Source of the DNA: Crocosphaera watsonii WH 8501
Lineage (GTDB): Bacteria; Cyanobacteriota; Cyanobacteriia; Cyanobacteriales; Microcystaceae
DNA: 64,000 bases
Assembly (NCBI RefSeq): GCF_000167195.1
Contig: NZ_AADV02000001.1
Span: forward strand, 656,108 to 720,107
Direction: 5' to 3'
Both the position numbers and the translations under genes were made by a program. The notes under the pieces were generated by a model. The model was not told where the DNA came from. It ran no database searches and saw nothing but the letters and a program-made list of their open reading frames with translations. The first letter of the stretch is position 1, and each line of letters starts with the position of its first letter. This document shows, piece after piece, positions 8,224 through 17,305 of this stretch.

Positions 8224-9474
8224 TTAATTATTATGAGACAACTGTTCATGAACAATTTTAGCAATTTTCTGTGCCGCCCCTGGTTTTCCTCTAACTTCTA
8301 ATAAGCGATAATGAATTTTATTTAACTCTGAGGGATTATCTAACCAATCTAACACCAAGTCTGCTACCTTCTCCCCTTGTAATTCTCCCCTTAATTCTGG
8401 AACAATTTCTTCTTTGGCCCAGATATTAGGCCAAGCAAATAAACGGCCCGTTTTTACCACTCTGGCATTAATTAATTTAGCTAACTGACTACCCACAAAG
8501 GGTAAATTTGCTAAAATCCCAGGTATCCCGTCCCAAGTTCGCATAGCATCCAGTTGTTGTGTTGGCAACAGCACAATCATAGGAATACCTAAAGCACCTA
8601 ACTCAGCCGTATTTGCTCCTACCGTAGTCAAGGTTAAACAACATTGCTGCAGGATTTCATGTGCCGGAAATTGACTAATTAGTTCGACGTTTAACCCTGT
8701 TTTTGTTTGTAAATAATATTTTCCATTTTCTTTTTTTAGTTCCCCACTAACACCCCCCATTTTCATCACAAAAGGATTATATTTAGGGTCAGCAAACCGA
8801 ACTAATGTCTCTATATTTATAGTGGGTGCGATGGGTAGGATAAAACGAGTTTGGGGTTTCCGTTGATAAATATGTTCAGCAATGGACAAGCAGAGGGGAA
8901 CCCCTTGGGTTAATTTTCCGGTCTTGGAGCCAGGTAAAATTCCTATGACTGGATTAGTAGCCATTTCCATGAAATTCAAGGATATTGGGGAAAAATCCGC
9001 CATTAAATCCCCAACAACCGCCAATTTATGCCGATAAGCTCCGGGGATAGATTCGATGACCCTTTGATTCATCACAGCAAAATAGTCTAACCAACGATAC
9101 CATCTCGCTTCCCATTCAGCATAAATCACTGTACGGTATCCCAAACGTTTGCCAATCATCAGAGCATAAAACTGATCCCCCCCTAAAAATAAAACCACCC
9201 CTTGCTCTCGCCAATTCCAGTCATCTCGAGTTTTTCCCCCCACAAGAAAAGAAAAAAACTGCTCACTGGACTGGACTCGATCTACTTCAGGATAACGACT
9301 GGCGATAGTAGCTTCTTGACCTGTACTATGGGGGCAAGGGGATAACATGACTGAAATTCTCGTTTGCTGGGGATCAGTTCCCAATTCTGTCCTTAACGCC
9401 TTAACCACAGGTCGAACCCAGGTAGTAATTTCTCCTGGTCCGTTGGAAAGAATGAGAATGTCAACGGGTTTCAT
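8224..9474 (-). CDS. Lipid-A-disaccharide-synthase-related protein
   Basis: This 416-residue protein resembles the GT-B glycosyltransferase LpxB. The N-terminus VDILILSNGPGEITTWVRPVVKAL matches the cyanobacterial LpxB-like group, with GILPGSK in the middle and LTTVGANTAELGALGIPMIV in the nucleotide-sugar-binding half. True LpxB makes the lipid A disaccharide; most cyanobacteria lack canonical lipid A, so the acceptor here is uncertain. It starts 8 bases after khpA and ends 22 bases before hhoA on the same strand. The outer-membrane-type DUF3769 gene upstream hints at envelope biogenesis. Confidence 0.8.
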   Translation of the reverse strand: MKPVDILILSNGPGEITTWVRPVVKALRTELGTDPQQTRISVMLSPCPHSTGQEATIASRYPEVDRVQSSEQFFSFLVGGKTRDDWNWREQGVVLFLGGDQFYALMIGKRLGYRTVIYAEWEARWYRWLDYFAVMNQRVIESIPGAYRHKLAVVGDLMADFSPISLNFMEMATNPVIGILPGSKTGKLTQGVPLCLSIAEHIYQRKPQTRFILPIAPTINIETLVRFADPKYNPFVMKMGGVSGELKKENGKYYLQTKTGLNVELISQFPAHEILQQCCLTLTTVGANTAELGALGIPMIVLLPTQQLDAMRTWDGIPGILANLPFVGSQLAKLINARVVKTGRLFAWPNIWAKEEIVPELRGELQGEKVADLVLDWLDNPSELNKIHYRLLEVRGKPGAAQKIAKIVHEQLSHNN

Positions 9475-9482
9475 CGGTTAAC

Positions 9483-9920
9483 CTAGCTTGGGTTTGTCGG
9501 ATTCTCTTGCCAACGAGAGCGAATGGATAGTTTAGGATCGCTTGGACTTTGGGAACGAGAACGACGGCGTACAAATTTGCGATTTGACTCAGAGCGTCGA
9601 TTATAACTGGAACGTCCACTATTATCTTCGGACTCTTCGTATACTTCCAAATAAAGGGTTTGTTCCACCTGTTTAGCTGCGATCGCCAAAACATTTTGTA
9701 TGGACTGAATATTTCGTCCTCCCCGTCCATAAATCCGCCCTTTGTCCCCTTCATCCACTGCCAATCTAATCCAAACTCGTTTTGTACTGGGAATTTCCTC
9801 GCAGTCGATCTTCAGGGAATCTGGAGAATCTAAGAGAGGTTCAATTAAAAATGAGAGGAGTTTTAAGTAATTAGGGGAGACAGAATAAGATAAATTAGAA
9901 GTGTCAATCGATTTAACCAT
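9483..9920 (-). CDS. khpA: KH-domain RNA-binding protein KhpA
   Basis: This 145-residue protein has a central KH domain with the GxxG loop in [14 protein letters not shown], followed by an arginine/serine-rich tail unusual for the short bacterial KhpA. The start is ATG 9918-9920, which overlaps the last eight bases of rpsP (ATGGTTAA), so translation is probably coupled. The rpsP-khpA order is conserved widely, and KhpA binds RNA, often with KhpB. A longer open frame upstream overlaps rpsP out of frame and is not used. Confidence 0.85.
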   Translation of the reverse strand: MVKSIDTSNLSYSVSPNYLKLLSFLIEPLLDSPDSLKIDCEEIPSTKRVWIRLAVDEGDKGRIYGRGGRNIQSIQNVLAIAAKQVEQTLYLEVYEESEDNSGRSSYNRRSESNRKFVRRRSRSQSPSDPKLSIRSRWQENPTNPS

Positions 9921-10161
9921 TAACTTGTTCAAATACTTTTGCTTTTTCGAGAATACTCCGCACAGTATCACTGGGTTGCGCCCCTTGTTTGAGGCGAGTT
10001 ACTATAGCCGGAACGTTTAATCGGGTTTCATCGGTTCTAGGGTTATAAAATCCTAGTTCTTCAAGGGGACGACCATCACGACGACTGGCACTATTAATGG
10101 CCACAATTCTATAACTGACTTCTCGTTTTTTGCCGTATTTTTTTAATCGTAACTTAACCAT
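9913..10161 (-). CDS. rpsP: Ribosomal protein bS16
   Basis: This 82-residue small-subunit protein begins [20 protein letters not shown] and has the family signature [15 protein letters not shown]. It is a primary 16S rRNA binding protein needed for 30S assembly. The length is normal. It is preceded 75 bases upstream by the DUF3769 gene and overlaps khpA by eight bases. Confidence 0.97.
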   Translation of the reverse strand: MVKLRLKKYGKKREVSYRIVAINSASRRDGRPLEELGFYNPRTDETRLNVPAIVTRLKQGAQPSDTVRSILEKAKVFEQVNG

Positions 10162-10236
10162 TTTGATTCTTTTGACTCCTAGTTAAAGCTTAGTTGTTTT
10201 TTGTTTGACTCGAACTTCTTATTATATCATGGGATT

Positions 10237-12699
10237 TTATCGCGGAACACCCTGAATAACAGGACGGATACCAGTACCATCAAACGGACCTGGATTACCA
10301 CCCCAATTAAAGTCACTAATGCGAAGGGAAATCGACCCTACCTTTAGCACTGTATTATAACGGAGAAGAATGCTATAGGTCCGCCTACTGTACTCAAAAT
10401 ATAAATCCGTATTAATTTCTTGATCTGTATCAATGTTATAGGCACTTTGAACCCCAAATCGCAAAGGACCGTATAGTTGTTGGGTGATGCCCCAGGTTAG
10501 GGTTTTCAAATCAGCAAAACGATCAAAGAAAAAAGGAGATGGATCTCCCCGCAGTGCCTGACTAAAGCTGAGATTAAACCCGGTATAGTCCAGGAAAGGT
10601 CGGGAAAAATTACCAACCTGTCCAGATACACCAATGGTGCCTGAAAGGGAAGGTTGGGAGTCTCCGTTGCCATAGAGACTGGTAACACCAGTTACGCCAA
10701 TAGATAGGGCTAAATAGGGTAACACTGGGGTTGATGTATATTTTAAGCCTTCTTCTGGAGTAGGAGGTAAAGCTTGGCCAAACCACAACAGGAAAGGTTT
10801 AAATAAAGACGCTGCTCCTTGAACTCTGGTTAAGCTCACACGACGATCATCTGAGTCGGAATTTAAAAGACTTTGGCGATCTGTCTCTGCATTAACGGTT
10901 TGAATTGAACCTTGATAGCTCACCTGTATTCCCGTTTCTTCGATGGGAATTTGAGGGGAAATTAGGAGTAACCCTACGCTGCTGCGAACGGTTTGAAACC
11001 CTAAAGAGCCATTAAAGAGGCGATCGCGATAGTTGTATTCCAATCTCACATCATAGGGAGCGATGGTTTCACCAAAACGGTACTGGACAAAGGTTTTTGT
11101 CCGCAAGCGATCTTCAATGTCCCCAAATTCTAGACTGGTTAGGGAGGTTCTCGAAAAAAAGGTGGTTTGTGGACTTAAATTAGCGTTAAATTCATTAACA
11201 AAACCCAGGGTAGGTGGACTAACTACGTCAATATCGTCCTTATTTTCCTCAAATAAATCTGTATTGCGATCATCAACCGTCAATCCTTCGGGGGAGAACC
11301 CTTTTTGTAGGTAATACTGAGGGGTCACTTGCCAACTGACAGTTTCGGTGTCGATGACATTAAAGCCCCTTTCTACAAAGAGACCTCCGCGATCGCGATC
11401 ATCGTACCCAAAACCGATTACCCCAGGTTGGCGATCGCGTCGGTCGAAAATCAAACGATCTTGAGTAGGAAATGAATTAGCTTGATCGAGTACCACCCGT
11501 GAATTAGTCAATTTCAATTCATCGACTAAGGGGGCAATATTCCGATAAGTGGCCGTTTCTGCCCGTACTTCTACCTCGGGGGGAGAAAAGGGATCGTTGG
11601 TCAAACGAGCGTCTGTGGCCTGCCAACCTTCAGAATCGAATTCCATGCGATCGGCTTCAAAGCGAAGGCGGTTAATTTGCCTCCCGGCTCCTTGTCCGAA
11701 GTTGGCCCCAATATTCTGAGCATTTTCTTCTCCAAAGGAGACCCCAAAAGAATAACTGATACCTTGGGCTTGAGTAATGCGTTGTAGGGGTTGTTCTAGG
11801 GCCAGGCGTTCGTTGAGGGTTCGATTGGGAATTAAATTATTATCGACAGATGTGGGCAAAGTGGGAGAAAAGTCTTGACCTGTGGTAGGTTGATAAATTT
11901 CTCCATTGGCTTCAAAAATCACCCCACTATCTTGAACAAAATAATACTCGAATCTTTCTCCTCTTAGGGTTTGTTCTCCGCGATCGAGAACCACATTGCC
12001 TTCGGCTACAGCAAATTGATCCGGAAGGTTTATCCAGAGGCGATCTGCTAATAAAACCCCATTGGCAAAGCGCATGATTACTTTCCCTTCTGCATAAACT
12101 ACTTCCCTTTCCGCGTCGTATTCCTGGCGATCGGAAACTAATTCGATCACTGGTACTACTTCACTGGGTGTAGCATTAGAATTTCCCACTTGTCCCTGAG
12201 CCAAATTTGAGGAGGGGGTGATGGATAACTCTAAGGGTTGCGTTTGCCTTCCTCGGGGTTTGAGGAGTAAACGACTGGATTTAACCCCTTGCCCCTTTAA
12301 GCGGATAGTCTTCGAGAAACCTTGTTGAGCCTTAGGTTTAAAGGGGGTTAACTGAGGCGAGCGCATTTTTCCTGTGGTAATGGGATCACCCAAAAGGTCT
12401 GCACTTTGTCCCCTATGAGGCAAGGGAGGGGTAACATCTTGATCAGAGATTGTTTCTGGTGCTGATAAATAAAATTCAACTACCTCTGGCGCAGAAGCAG
12501 GAACATCCTCTGCTAGTGGGAGGGTTACAGGTTCCTGTGACAACTCAGATGATAATTGGGCTAATAAACTTTTAGCATTGGTGATTTCTTTGGGTCTAGC
12601 TGGAGAATTTACCGAGGGGGTTCGTTGCTGTTCCTGATGGGGAGAAACAACTATTTCCATGGAGACTGGGACATTAGGTGGTTGAACGAATGGGGCCAT
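10237..12699 (-). CDS. DUF3769 protein, LptD-like outer-membrane beta-barrel
   Basis: This 820-residue protein has a proline-rich N-terminal third. An OstA/LptA-like segment follows near residues 200-265 (EVVYAEGKVIMRFANGVLLADRLWI...AVAEGNVVLDRGEQ). The C-terminal half has alternating hydrophobic strands ending YSILLRYNTVLKVGSISLRISDF, as in a beta-barrel. This matches the cyanobacterial DUF3769 family, regarded as the LptD counterpart that inserts lipopolysaccharide in the outer membrane. No cleavable signal peptide is obvious after ATG 12699, so the true start may differ. It heads a minus-strand run of five genes. Confidence 0.8.
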   Translation of the reverse strand: MAPFVQPPNVPVSMEIVVSPHQEQQRTPSVNSPARPKEITNAKSLLAQLSSELSQEPVTLPLAEDVPASAPEVVEFYLSAPETISDQDVTPPLPHRGQSADLLGDPITTGKMRSPQLTPFKPKAQQGFSKTIRLKGQGVKSSRLLLKPRGRQTQPLELSITPSSNLAQGQVGNSNATPSEVVPVIELVSDRQEYDAEREVVYAEGKVIMRFANGVLLADRLWINLPDQFAVAEGNVVLDRGEQTLRGERFEYYFVQDSGVIFEANGEIYQPTTGQDFSPTLPTSVDNNLIPNRTLNERLALEQPLQRITQAQGISYSFGVSFGEENAQNIGANFGQGAGRQINRLRFEADRMEFDSEGWQATDARLTNDPFSPPEVEVRAETATYRNIAPLVDELKLTNSRVVLDQANSFPTQDRLIFDRRDRQPGVIGFGYDDRDRGGLFVERGFNVIDTETVSWQVTPQYYLQKGFSPEGLTVDDRNTDLFEENKDDIDVVSPPTLGFVNEFNANLSPQTTFFSRTSLTSLEFGDIEDRLRTKTFVQYRFGETIAPYDVRLEYNYRDRLFNGSLGFQTVRSSVGLLLISPQIPIEETGIQVSYQGSIQTVNAETDRQSLLNSDSDDRRVSLTRVQGAASLFKPFLLWFGQALPPTPEEGLKYTSTPVLPYLALSIGVTGVTSLYGNGDSQPSLSGTIGVSGQVGNFSRPFLDYTGFNLSFSQALRGDPSPFFFDRFADLKTLTWGITQQLYGPLRFGVQSAYNIDTDQEINTDLYFEYSRRTYSILLRYNTVLKVGSISLRISDFNWGGNPGPFDGTGIRPVIQGVPR

Positions 12700-12869
12700 C
12701 TTAAAATTGACAGTATCAAGCTCAATGGTTTAGTGGCTACCTGCAGCGTGATTAAATGGTACGAGACAGGGACGAGCCATATCTCGCCCCTATCGTTTTA
12801 CTCACCTAAATTAACATATCTAGACTCGAGCTTATTGAATGAACACTTGTGACATCTGCACAAAAAGTT

Positions 12870-12986
12870 CTATTCAAAGTCCTTGCGTCCAGGGTTACGA
12901 GTGGGATCACTCGAAAGAAAACCAAAAATGAACAAGGCAGCAAAGAAGGCCACGACGATGTAAACAGCAACTTTTAAGGTTAGCAT
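12870..12986 (-). CDS. psbI: Photosystem II reaction-centre protein I
   Basis: This 38-residue gene is easily missed because of its size. The product begins [19 protein letters not shown] and ends [14 protein letters not shown], the nearly invariant PsbI sequence. It has one transmembrane helix and sits next to PsbA in photosystem II, helping assembly of the reaction centre. An AAGGAG ribosome binding site lies about ten bases before ATG 12984-12986. It is divergent from ndhN. Confidence 0.97.
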   Translation of the reverse strand: MLTLKVAVYIVVAFFAALFIFGFLSSDPTRNPGRKDFE

Positions 12987-13183
12987 AGTATTTTATTCTC
13001 CTTAGGAAGGATTGATTCCGAAAAAATGTTAATAGTTCTTATCTGACTTTAACCCATAGATGGACTTTTTGTCTTGGGCTTAATCGATTTCAATCTTAAT
13101 TATGGACTGAATCTTCTCCACATTGCTAGTCCTTCCCCTATAATCGAGAGGGAATATGTCAATATAATCGTTATATTAATAAG

Positions 13184-13660
13184 ATGGCACTGTTAACCAC
13201 GGGAAAAGGATTTGTTCGCGCACTAGAAAAGTCAGGTACATTAGGGGTTTATGCTCCCTTAGAAGGAGGGTATGAAGGACGCTATCAAAGACGCTTACGC
13301 ACTAATGGTTATGAGAGTCTATCCCTATCTGCTAGAGGTTTAGGGGATGTGGGTGCTTATTTAATGGGAATTCATGGGGTACGGCCTCCCCATTTAGGAA
13401 AAAAGGACATTGCTCAAGATGCGGCAGTTGGCCCTGTATATTTCGTGCCACCCATCGCCGCTTATCAACTGGAAAGTTTATCTCCTCGCTCAAAAGGTCT
13501 AGTTTTATGGATTATAGAGGGTTATATTCTCTCCAAAGCAGAATTAGAATACTTAGTATCCTTACCTCAACAAGAACCTCGCCTGAAAGTTGTGGTTGAA
13601 CTGGGGGGAGAACGATATTTTCGTTGGCAACCCTTAGAAGAGCTTTTTCTAGTTAGTTAA
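13184..13660 (+). CDS. ndhN: NDH-1 subunit N
   Basis: This 158-residue protein is full length for NdhN, a subunit specific to the cyanobacterial and chloroplast type I NADPH/ferredoxin:plastoquinone oxidoreductase. It starts MALLTTGKGFVRALEKSG and contains SARGLGDVGAYLMGIHGVRPPHLGKK. It sits on the stromal arm of the complex, which carries out respiratory and cyclic electron flow. The gene appears monocistronic; the next plus-strand gene, glgA, starts about 210 bases later beyond an IS-end hairpin. Confidence 0.96.
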   Translation: MALLTTGKGFVRALEKSGTLGVYAPLEGGYEGRYQRRLRTNGYESLSLSARGLGDVGAYLMGIHGVRPPHLGKKDIAQDAAVGPVYFVPPIAAYQLESLSPRSKGLVLWIIEGYILSKAELEYLVSLPQQEPRLKVVVELGGERYFRWQPLEELFLVS

Positions 13661-13689
13661 GAACAATAAAACTCAGGTGTCTTGACACT

Positions 13690-13711
13690 CCCACGGCTAG
13701 AAGCCTGTGGG
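13690..13711 (+). repeat. Hairpin resembling an IS200/IS605 terminus
   Basis: CCCACGGC and GCCTGTGGG arms, with one bulged base, surround a short loop after TTGACACT. This is the form seen at termini of cyanobacterial TnpB-carrying elements. It may now serve as a transcript end for ndhN. Confidence 0.5.
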
Positions 13712-13871
13712 ATTAATGTATTATTAATACTATTACTTCTTAATCACACCAGTAGTGTTCTTAATGTAACCTATTTATTCTCTTGAAAAGAGTTGACACA
13801 TTGCTTGTGGCATATTAAGAATTGATACAATAACCGATATAAATAAAGAGGGATCAAAGTAAGAAGCCATT

Positions 13872-15344
13872 ATGTATATTGTCCAAGTAGCCTCGGAATG
13901 CGCCCCGGTCATTAAGTCAGGGGGTTTAGGTGATGTTGTTTTCGGGCTGAGTCGCGAACTCGAAAACCAGGGTCATGCTGTAGATGTTATTCTTCCCAAA
14001 TATGATTGTATGCGTTATGACCATATCTCGGGATTACACCAAGCCTATGATGATTTATCAGTACCTTGGGGCAATGGCTCCATCCGCTGTACTGTGTTGG
14101 GTGGTAAAGTTCATGGACTTAACTGCTTCTTTATTGAACCTCATTCTAATGAGAATTTCTTTAACCGAGGCAAATACTATGGGGACAATGATGACAACTT
14201 ACGCTTTGCTTTCTTTAGTAGAGCGGTTTTAGAATATATGTGTATGCACAATAAGCGTCCTGAGATTATTCATTGCCATGATTGGCAAACGGGACTGCTA
14301 CCTGTGATGTTATTTGAACAGTATAAATATCGTGGCATGGATGGTCAACGGGTTTGTTACACCATCCATAATTTTAAACATCAAGGAGGGGGTAGTGTTG
14401 GTATTTTAGGGGCAACTCAGTTGAATAATGAGGGTTATTATCTGAGTCCCGATCGCCTCAAAGATAGCAGTATCCCCAATCATATTAATTTTATGAAGGC
14501 TGGCATCGTTTATTCTAATGCAGTTAATACAGTCTCTCCTCACCATGCTTGGGAAGCCCGTTTTAGCAATGAGGGTTATGGGTTAGGTCATACCCTTGCC
14601 GTTCATCAAGATAAGTTTAAAGGTATTCTCAACGGTTTAGACTATGAGGTATGGAACCCAGAAGTAGATGAGCATATTTCGATGCTCTTTGGTCCAGATG
14701 ATTTTGAATTAAAAGACCTTAACAAAAAAGGATTACGAGAACGGCTATGGTTAGAGGAGAAAGATAGACCGATCATTGCCTATATTGGTCGTCTGGATGA
14801 CCAAAAAGGAGTGGGTTTAGTTCTCCATGCTTTAGAGTACGCTCTGAGGCGGAGCGCACAGTTTGTTCTATTGGGATCAGCTACTTCTGACCACTTAAAA
14901 AATCTGTTTTGGCAGACAAAAAATCGTTTAAATGATCATCCTGACGTACATCTTGAACTGAGTTTTAATGAAGAATTATCCCATCTCATTTATGCCGGGG
15001 CAGATATGATGGTGGTTCCGAGTAATTATGAACCCTGTGGCCTAACCCAAATGATTTCCCTCAAATATGGAACTGTTCCCATTGTGCGTGGGGTTGGTGG
15101 CCTGGTTAATACAGTGTTTGACTACGACAATGACGAAAATCATCTGCCCGAAGAGCGCAATGGCTTTGTCTTCCATCAAACCGATCCCGGAGCCTTAGAA
15201 TCAGCCATGCACCGTTCCTTAGAGCTATGGTACACCGATCGCCAAGCATTCAATAAATTAGCTATTCAGGGAATGCGTTGTGACTATTCTTGGCGGAAGC
15301 CCGTAGAACAGTATATTGAAGTTTATGAAACAATCAAAGCCTAA
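13872..15344 (+). CDS. glgA: Glycogen synthase (GlgA2-type)
   Basis: This 490-residue GT5 enzyme extends alpha-1,4-glucan chains from ADP-glucose. The KSGGLGD motif at residues 15-21 binds the ADP-glucose diphosphate. RPEIIHCHDWQTGLLPV lies in the N-terminal domain, and SNYEPCGLTQMISLKYGT holds the catalytic glutamate region of the C-terminal domain. The N-terminus (MYIVQVASECAPVIKSGGLGDVV) and the IHNFKHQG segment fit the cyanobacterial GlgA2 isoform rather than GlgA1. The gene appears to stand alone and is followed by a strong palindrome. Confidence 0.95.
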   Translation: MYIVQVASECAPVIKSGGLGDVVFGLSRELENQGHAVDVILPKYDCMRYDHISGLHQAYDDLSVPWGNGSIRCTVLGGKVHGLNCFFIEPHSNENFFNRGKYYGDNDDNLRFAFFSRAVLEYMCMHNKRPEIIHCHDWQTGLLPVMLFEQYKYRGMDGQRVCYTIHNFKHQGGGSVGILGATQLNNEGYYLSPDRLKDSSIPNHINFMKAGIVYSNAVNTVSPHHAWEARFSNEGYGLGHTLAVHQDKFKGILNGLDYEVWNPEVDEHISMLFGPDDFELKDLNKKGLRERLWLEEKDRPIIAYIGRLDDQKGVGLVLHALEYALRRSAQFVLLGSATSDHLKNLFWQTKNRLNDHPDVHLELSFNEELSHLIYAGADMMVVPSNYEPCGLTQMISLKYGTVPIVRGVGGLVNTVFDYDNDENHLPEERNGFVFHQTDPGALESAMHRSLELWYTDRQAFNKLAIQGMRCDYSWRKPVEQYIEVYETIKA

Positions 15345-15362
15345 TCACGGTTGATGTTTTCT

Positions 15363-15394
15363 CCTGTCATAACTCAATATTGAGTTATGACAGG
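15363..15394. terminator. Perfect 32-bp palindrome after glgA
   Basis: CCTGTCATAACTCAAT is followed directly by its exact complement, then AAGTTTTGTT. The position 18 bases after the glgA stop and the trailing T-rich stretch suggest a transcription terminator. Confidence 0.75.
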
Positions 15395-15432
15395 AAGTTT
15401 TGTTGGTTTGAGTGAGGAATTAGTAGGTAATT

Positions 15433-16362
15433 GTGTGGGTAACATCATCAACTAGCAACGTTAAAACACCAACGGCCATTGCGTTGGGCAACTTTGACGG
15501 TATCCATCTAGGACATCGACAAGTTATCAAGCCAATTATAGAACTTGAGGCGGAGTATATCCCCACCCTTGTAACTTTTACTCCCCACCCTCAAGAATTT
15601 TTTACTGGTAAAACCAGACAGTTATTAACGCCTCTGACAGAGAAGGTCAAACGGTTAGAGTCTCTTAAGATCAGACAATTAGTGCGTTTACCTTTTGATA
15701 GCAGTCTAGCCTCTCTGGGACCACAAGCGTTTGTAGAAGATATTTTAGTCAAGCAACTTAATGTAAAATATATCAGTGTGGGACAAGATTTCCGTTTTGG
15801 CAAGGGGAGAGAAGGAAATGCCCAAATGTTACAAGAATTAGCCAACAATTTGGGAATATTCGTCTATATTACCAAGTTAAAAACTCTTGTCAGTGGAGAG
15901 AGTGGTTTACGCATTAGTAGTTCGAGAATTCGTCAATGTTTAGCTGTTGGCAATGTTAGACAGGCAAAAGAAATGTTGAGTTATCCTTACTCATTAGAAG
16001 GGATGGTAGTTAGAGGACAACAAGTGGGGAGAACTATCGGTTTTCCTACTGCTAACCTCCAAATTCCTGCCGATAAATTATTACCCCGTCGTGGGGTTTA
16101 TTGTGTCCGTGTTATTTTAGCCACAGAAGAAGTAATTAAGGGTGTGATTAATATTGGTAGTCGTCCTACAGTCAATGGTCAAGTGCCAACAGTAGAAGTT
16201 CATTTGTTGGATTGGTCTGGAAACTTATATGCAACTTTCTTAAGAGTTCAGTTGGAAAAATTTTTACGCTCGGAGCAAAAATTTCCTTCTTTGGATGCTC
16301 TGAAAAACCAAATTACCCAAGACTGTATGATAGCTCGTCAAACACTAAGCCAGGATGTTTAG
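15433..16362 (+). CDS. ribF: Bifunctional riboflavin kinase / FAD synthetase
   Basis: This 309-residue enzyme phosphorylates riboflavin to FMN and adenylates FMN to FAD. The N-terminal nucleotidyltransferase half shows IALGNFDGIHLGHR and the ISSSRIRQ signature. The C-terminal kinase half shows GRTIGFPTANL and VNIGSRPTVNG. GTG 15433 is the only start available downstream of the in-frame TAG at 15421, and it gives the expected length. The upstream ribosome binding site is weak. Confidence 0.93.
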   Translation: MWVTSSTSNVKTPTAIALGNFDGIHLGHRQVIKPIIELEAEYIPTLVTFTPHPQEFFTGKTRQLLTPLTEKVKRLESLKIRQLVRLPFDSSLASLGPQAFVEDILVKQLNVKYISVGQDFRFGKGREGNAQMLQELANNLGIFVYITKLKTLVSGESGLRISSSRIRQCLAVGNVRQAKEMLSYPYSLEGMVVRGQQVGRTIGFPTANLQIPADKLLPRRGVYCVRVILATEEVIKGVINIGSRPTVNGQVPTVEVHLLDWSGNLYATFLRVQLEKFLRSEQKFPSLDALKNQITQDCMIARQTLSQDV

Positions 16363-16409
16363 CATAATCGATAATAGGGTACTTCACAGTATTTTTTAGG
16401 AGGTAAGTT

Positions 16410-17305
16410 GTGAACGAAAAAATGGACTTGAGTGATTTTTCTATGTTGGATCTTTTTAGCTTGGAAGTAGAAACTCAAGGGGAAGTCCTCAACGATCGCT
16501 TAAATGCTTTAGAACAGTTTAGTTATCGTTCTTTTAATTTATCGGATCGTTTGTATAGAGAGGTGATTGGTACTCATATGCGTCCTTTTGAAGAAGGAGT
16601 GAGTAGTTTTCCCCGTATGGTTAGGGATTTAGCTAGACAGTTAAAGAAGCGGGTTAAATTAGAAATTATTGGTAAGTTAACTATGGTTGATCGGGATATT
16701 CTAAGGAAATTAGAAGCCCCTTTAACACAAATTTTACGTAATTCCATCGATCATGGGATTGAGTTTCCTGATGAGCGAGTTGCTAAAGGAAAACCCCCAG
16801 AAGGAACCATTCATTTAGAAGCAACCCATCGTTTCGGAATGTTATCTATTACCATTTCTGATGATGGTAAAGGGATTATCTTGGATAATTTACGAGAATC
16901 TATTGTCACAAAGGGTTTGGTAACAGAGGAAATGTCTCAGCAATTAAACGAAGCTGAGTTGATGGAATTTATTTTTCTACCCAACTTTTCTACAGCTAAT
17001 CAAGTGACAGAAATTTCGGGTCGGGGTGTGGGCTTAAATATCGCTAAGACTATGGTTCAAGAAGTGGGGGTAATCTTCAGGCTATTTCTAAACCTGGACA
17101 GGGCATGAATTTCCATTTTCAACTGCCTTTAACTTTATCGGTTATTCGTACTTTATTGGTGGAAATTGCTGGAGAACCTTATGCTTTTCCTCTGTCTCGA
17201 ATTGACCAAATTTTAACCTTGAATTTTGATGATATTCATTCCGTTGAAAATAGACAATATTTTAGCTTGAAGAATCAAAATATTGGCTTAGTTAGGGTTT
17301 GCTGA
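16410..17305 (+). pseudogene. CheA-type chemotaxis kinase, internally deleted, frameshifted and IS-truncated
   Basis: Intact relatives run Hpt (P1), dimerisation, ATPase and CheW domains. This gene has a real start (GTG 16410 with TTAGGAGG seven bases before), and its first residues match the start of a CheA Hpt domain (DLSDFSMLDLFSLEVETQ). It then jumps directly to the end of the dimerisation region (FNLSDRLYREVIGTHMRPF), so the phosphorylated histidine is gone. The ATPase N, G1 and G2 boxes remain (LRNSIDHGIEF, ISDDGKGI, GRGVGLNIA). One G is missing from the G run at 17066-17070, which shifts the frame; restoring it continues into GMNFHFQLPLTLSVIRTLL of the CheW domain. That domain is cut at 17294 by an IS whose terminus adds the residues RVC and a stop. 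Confidence 0.9.

Noticed and set aside
13793..13831. TTGACA with TACAAT as a glgA promoter
   Set aside because: The spacing is 27 bases, too long for a sigma-70 promoter, and no better -10 is at the right distance.
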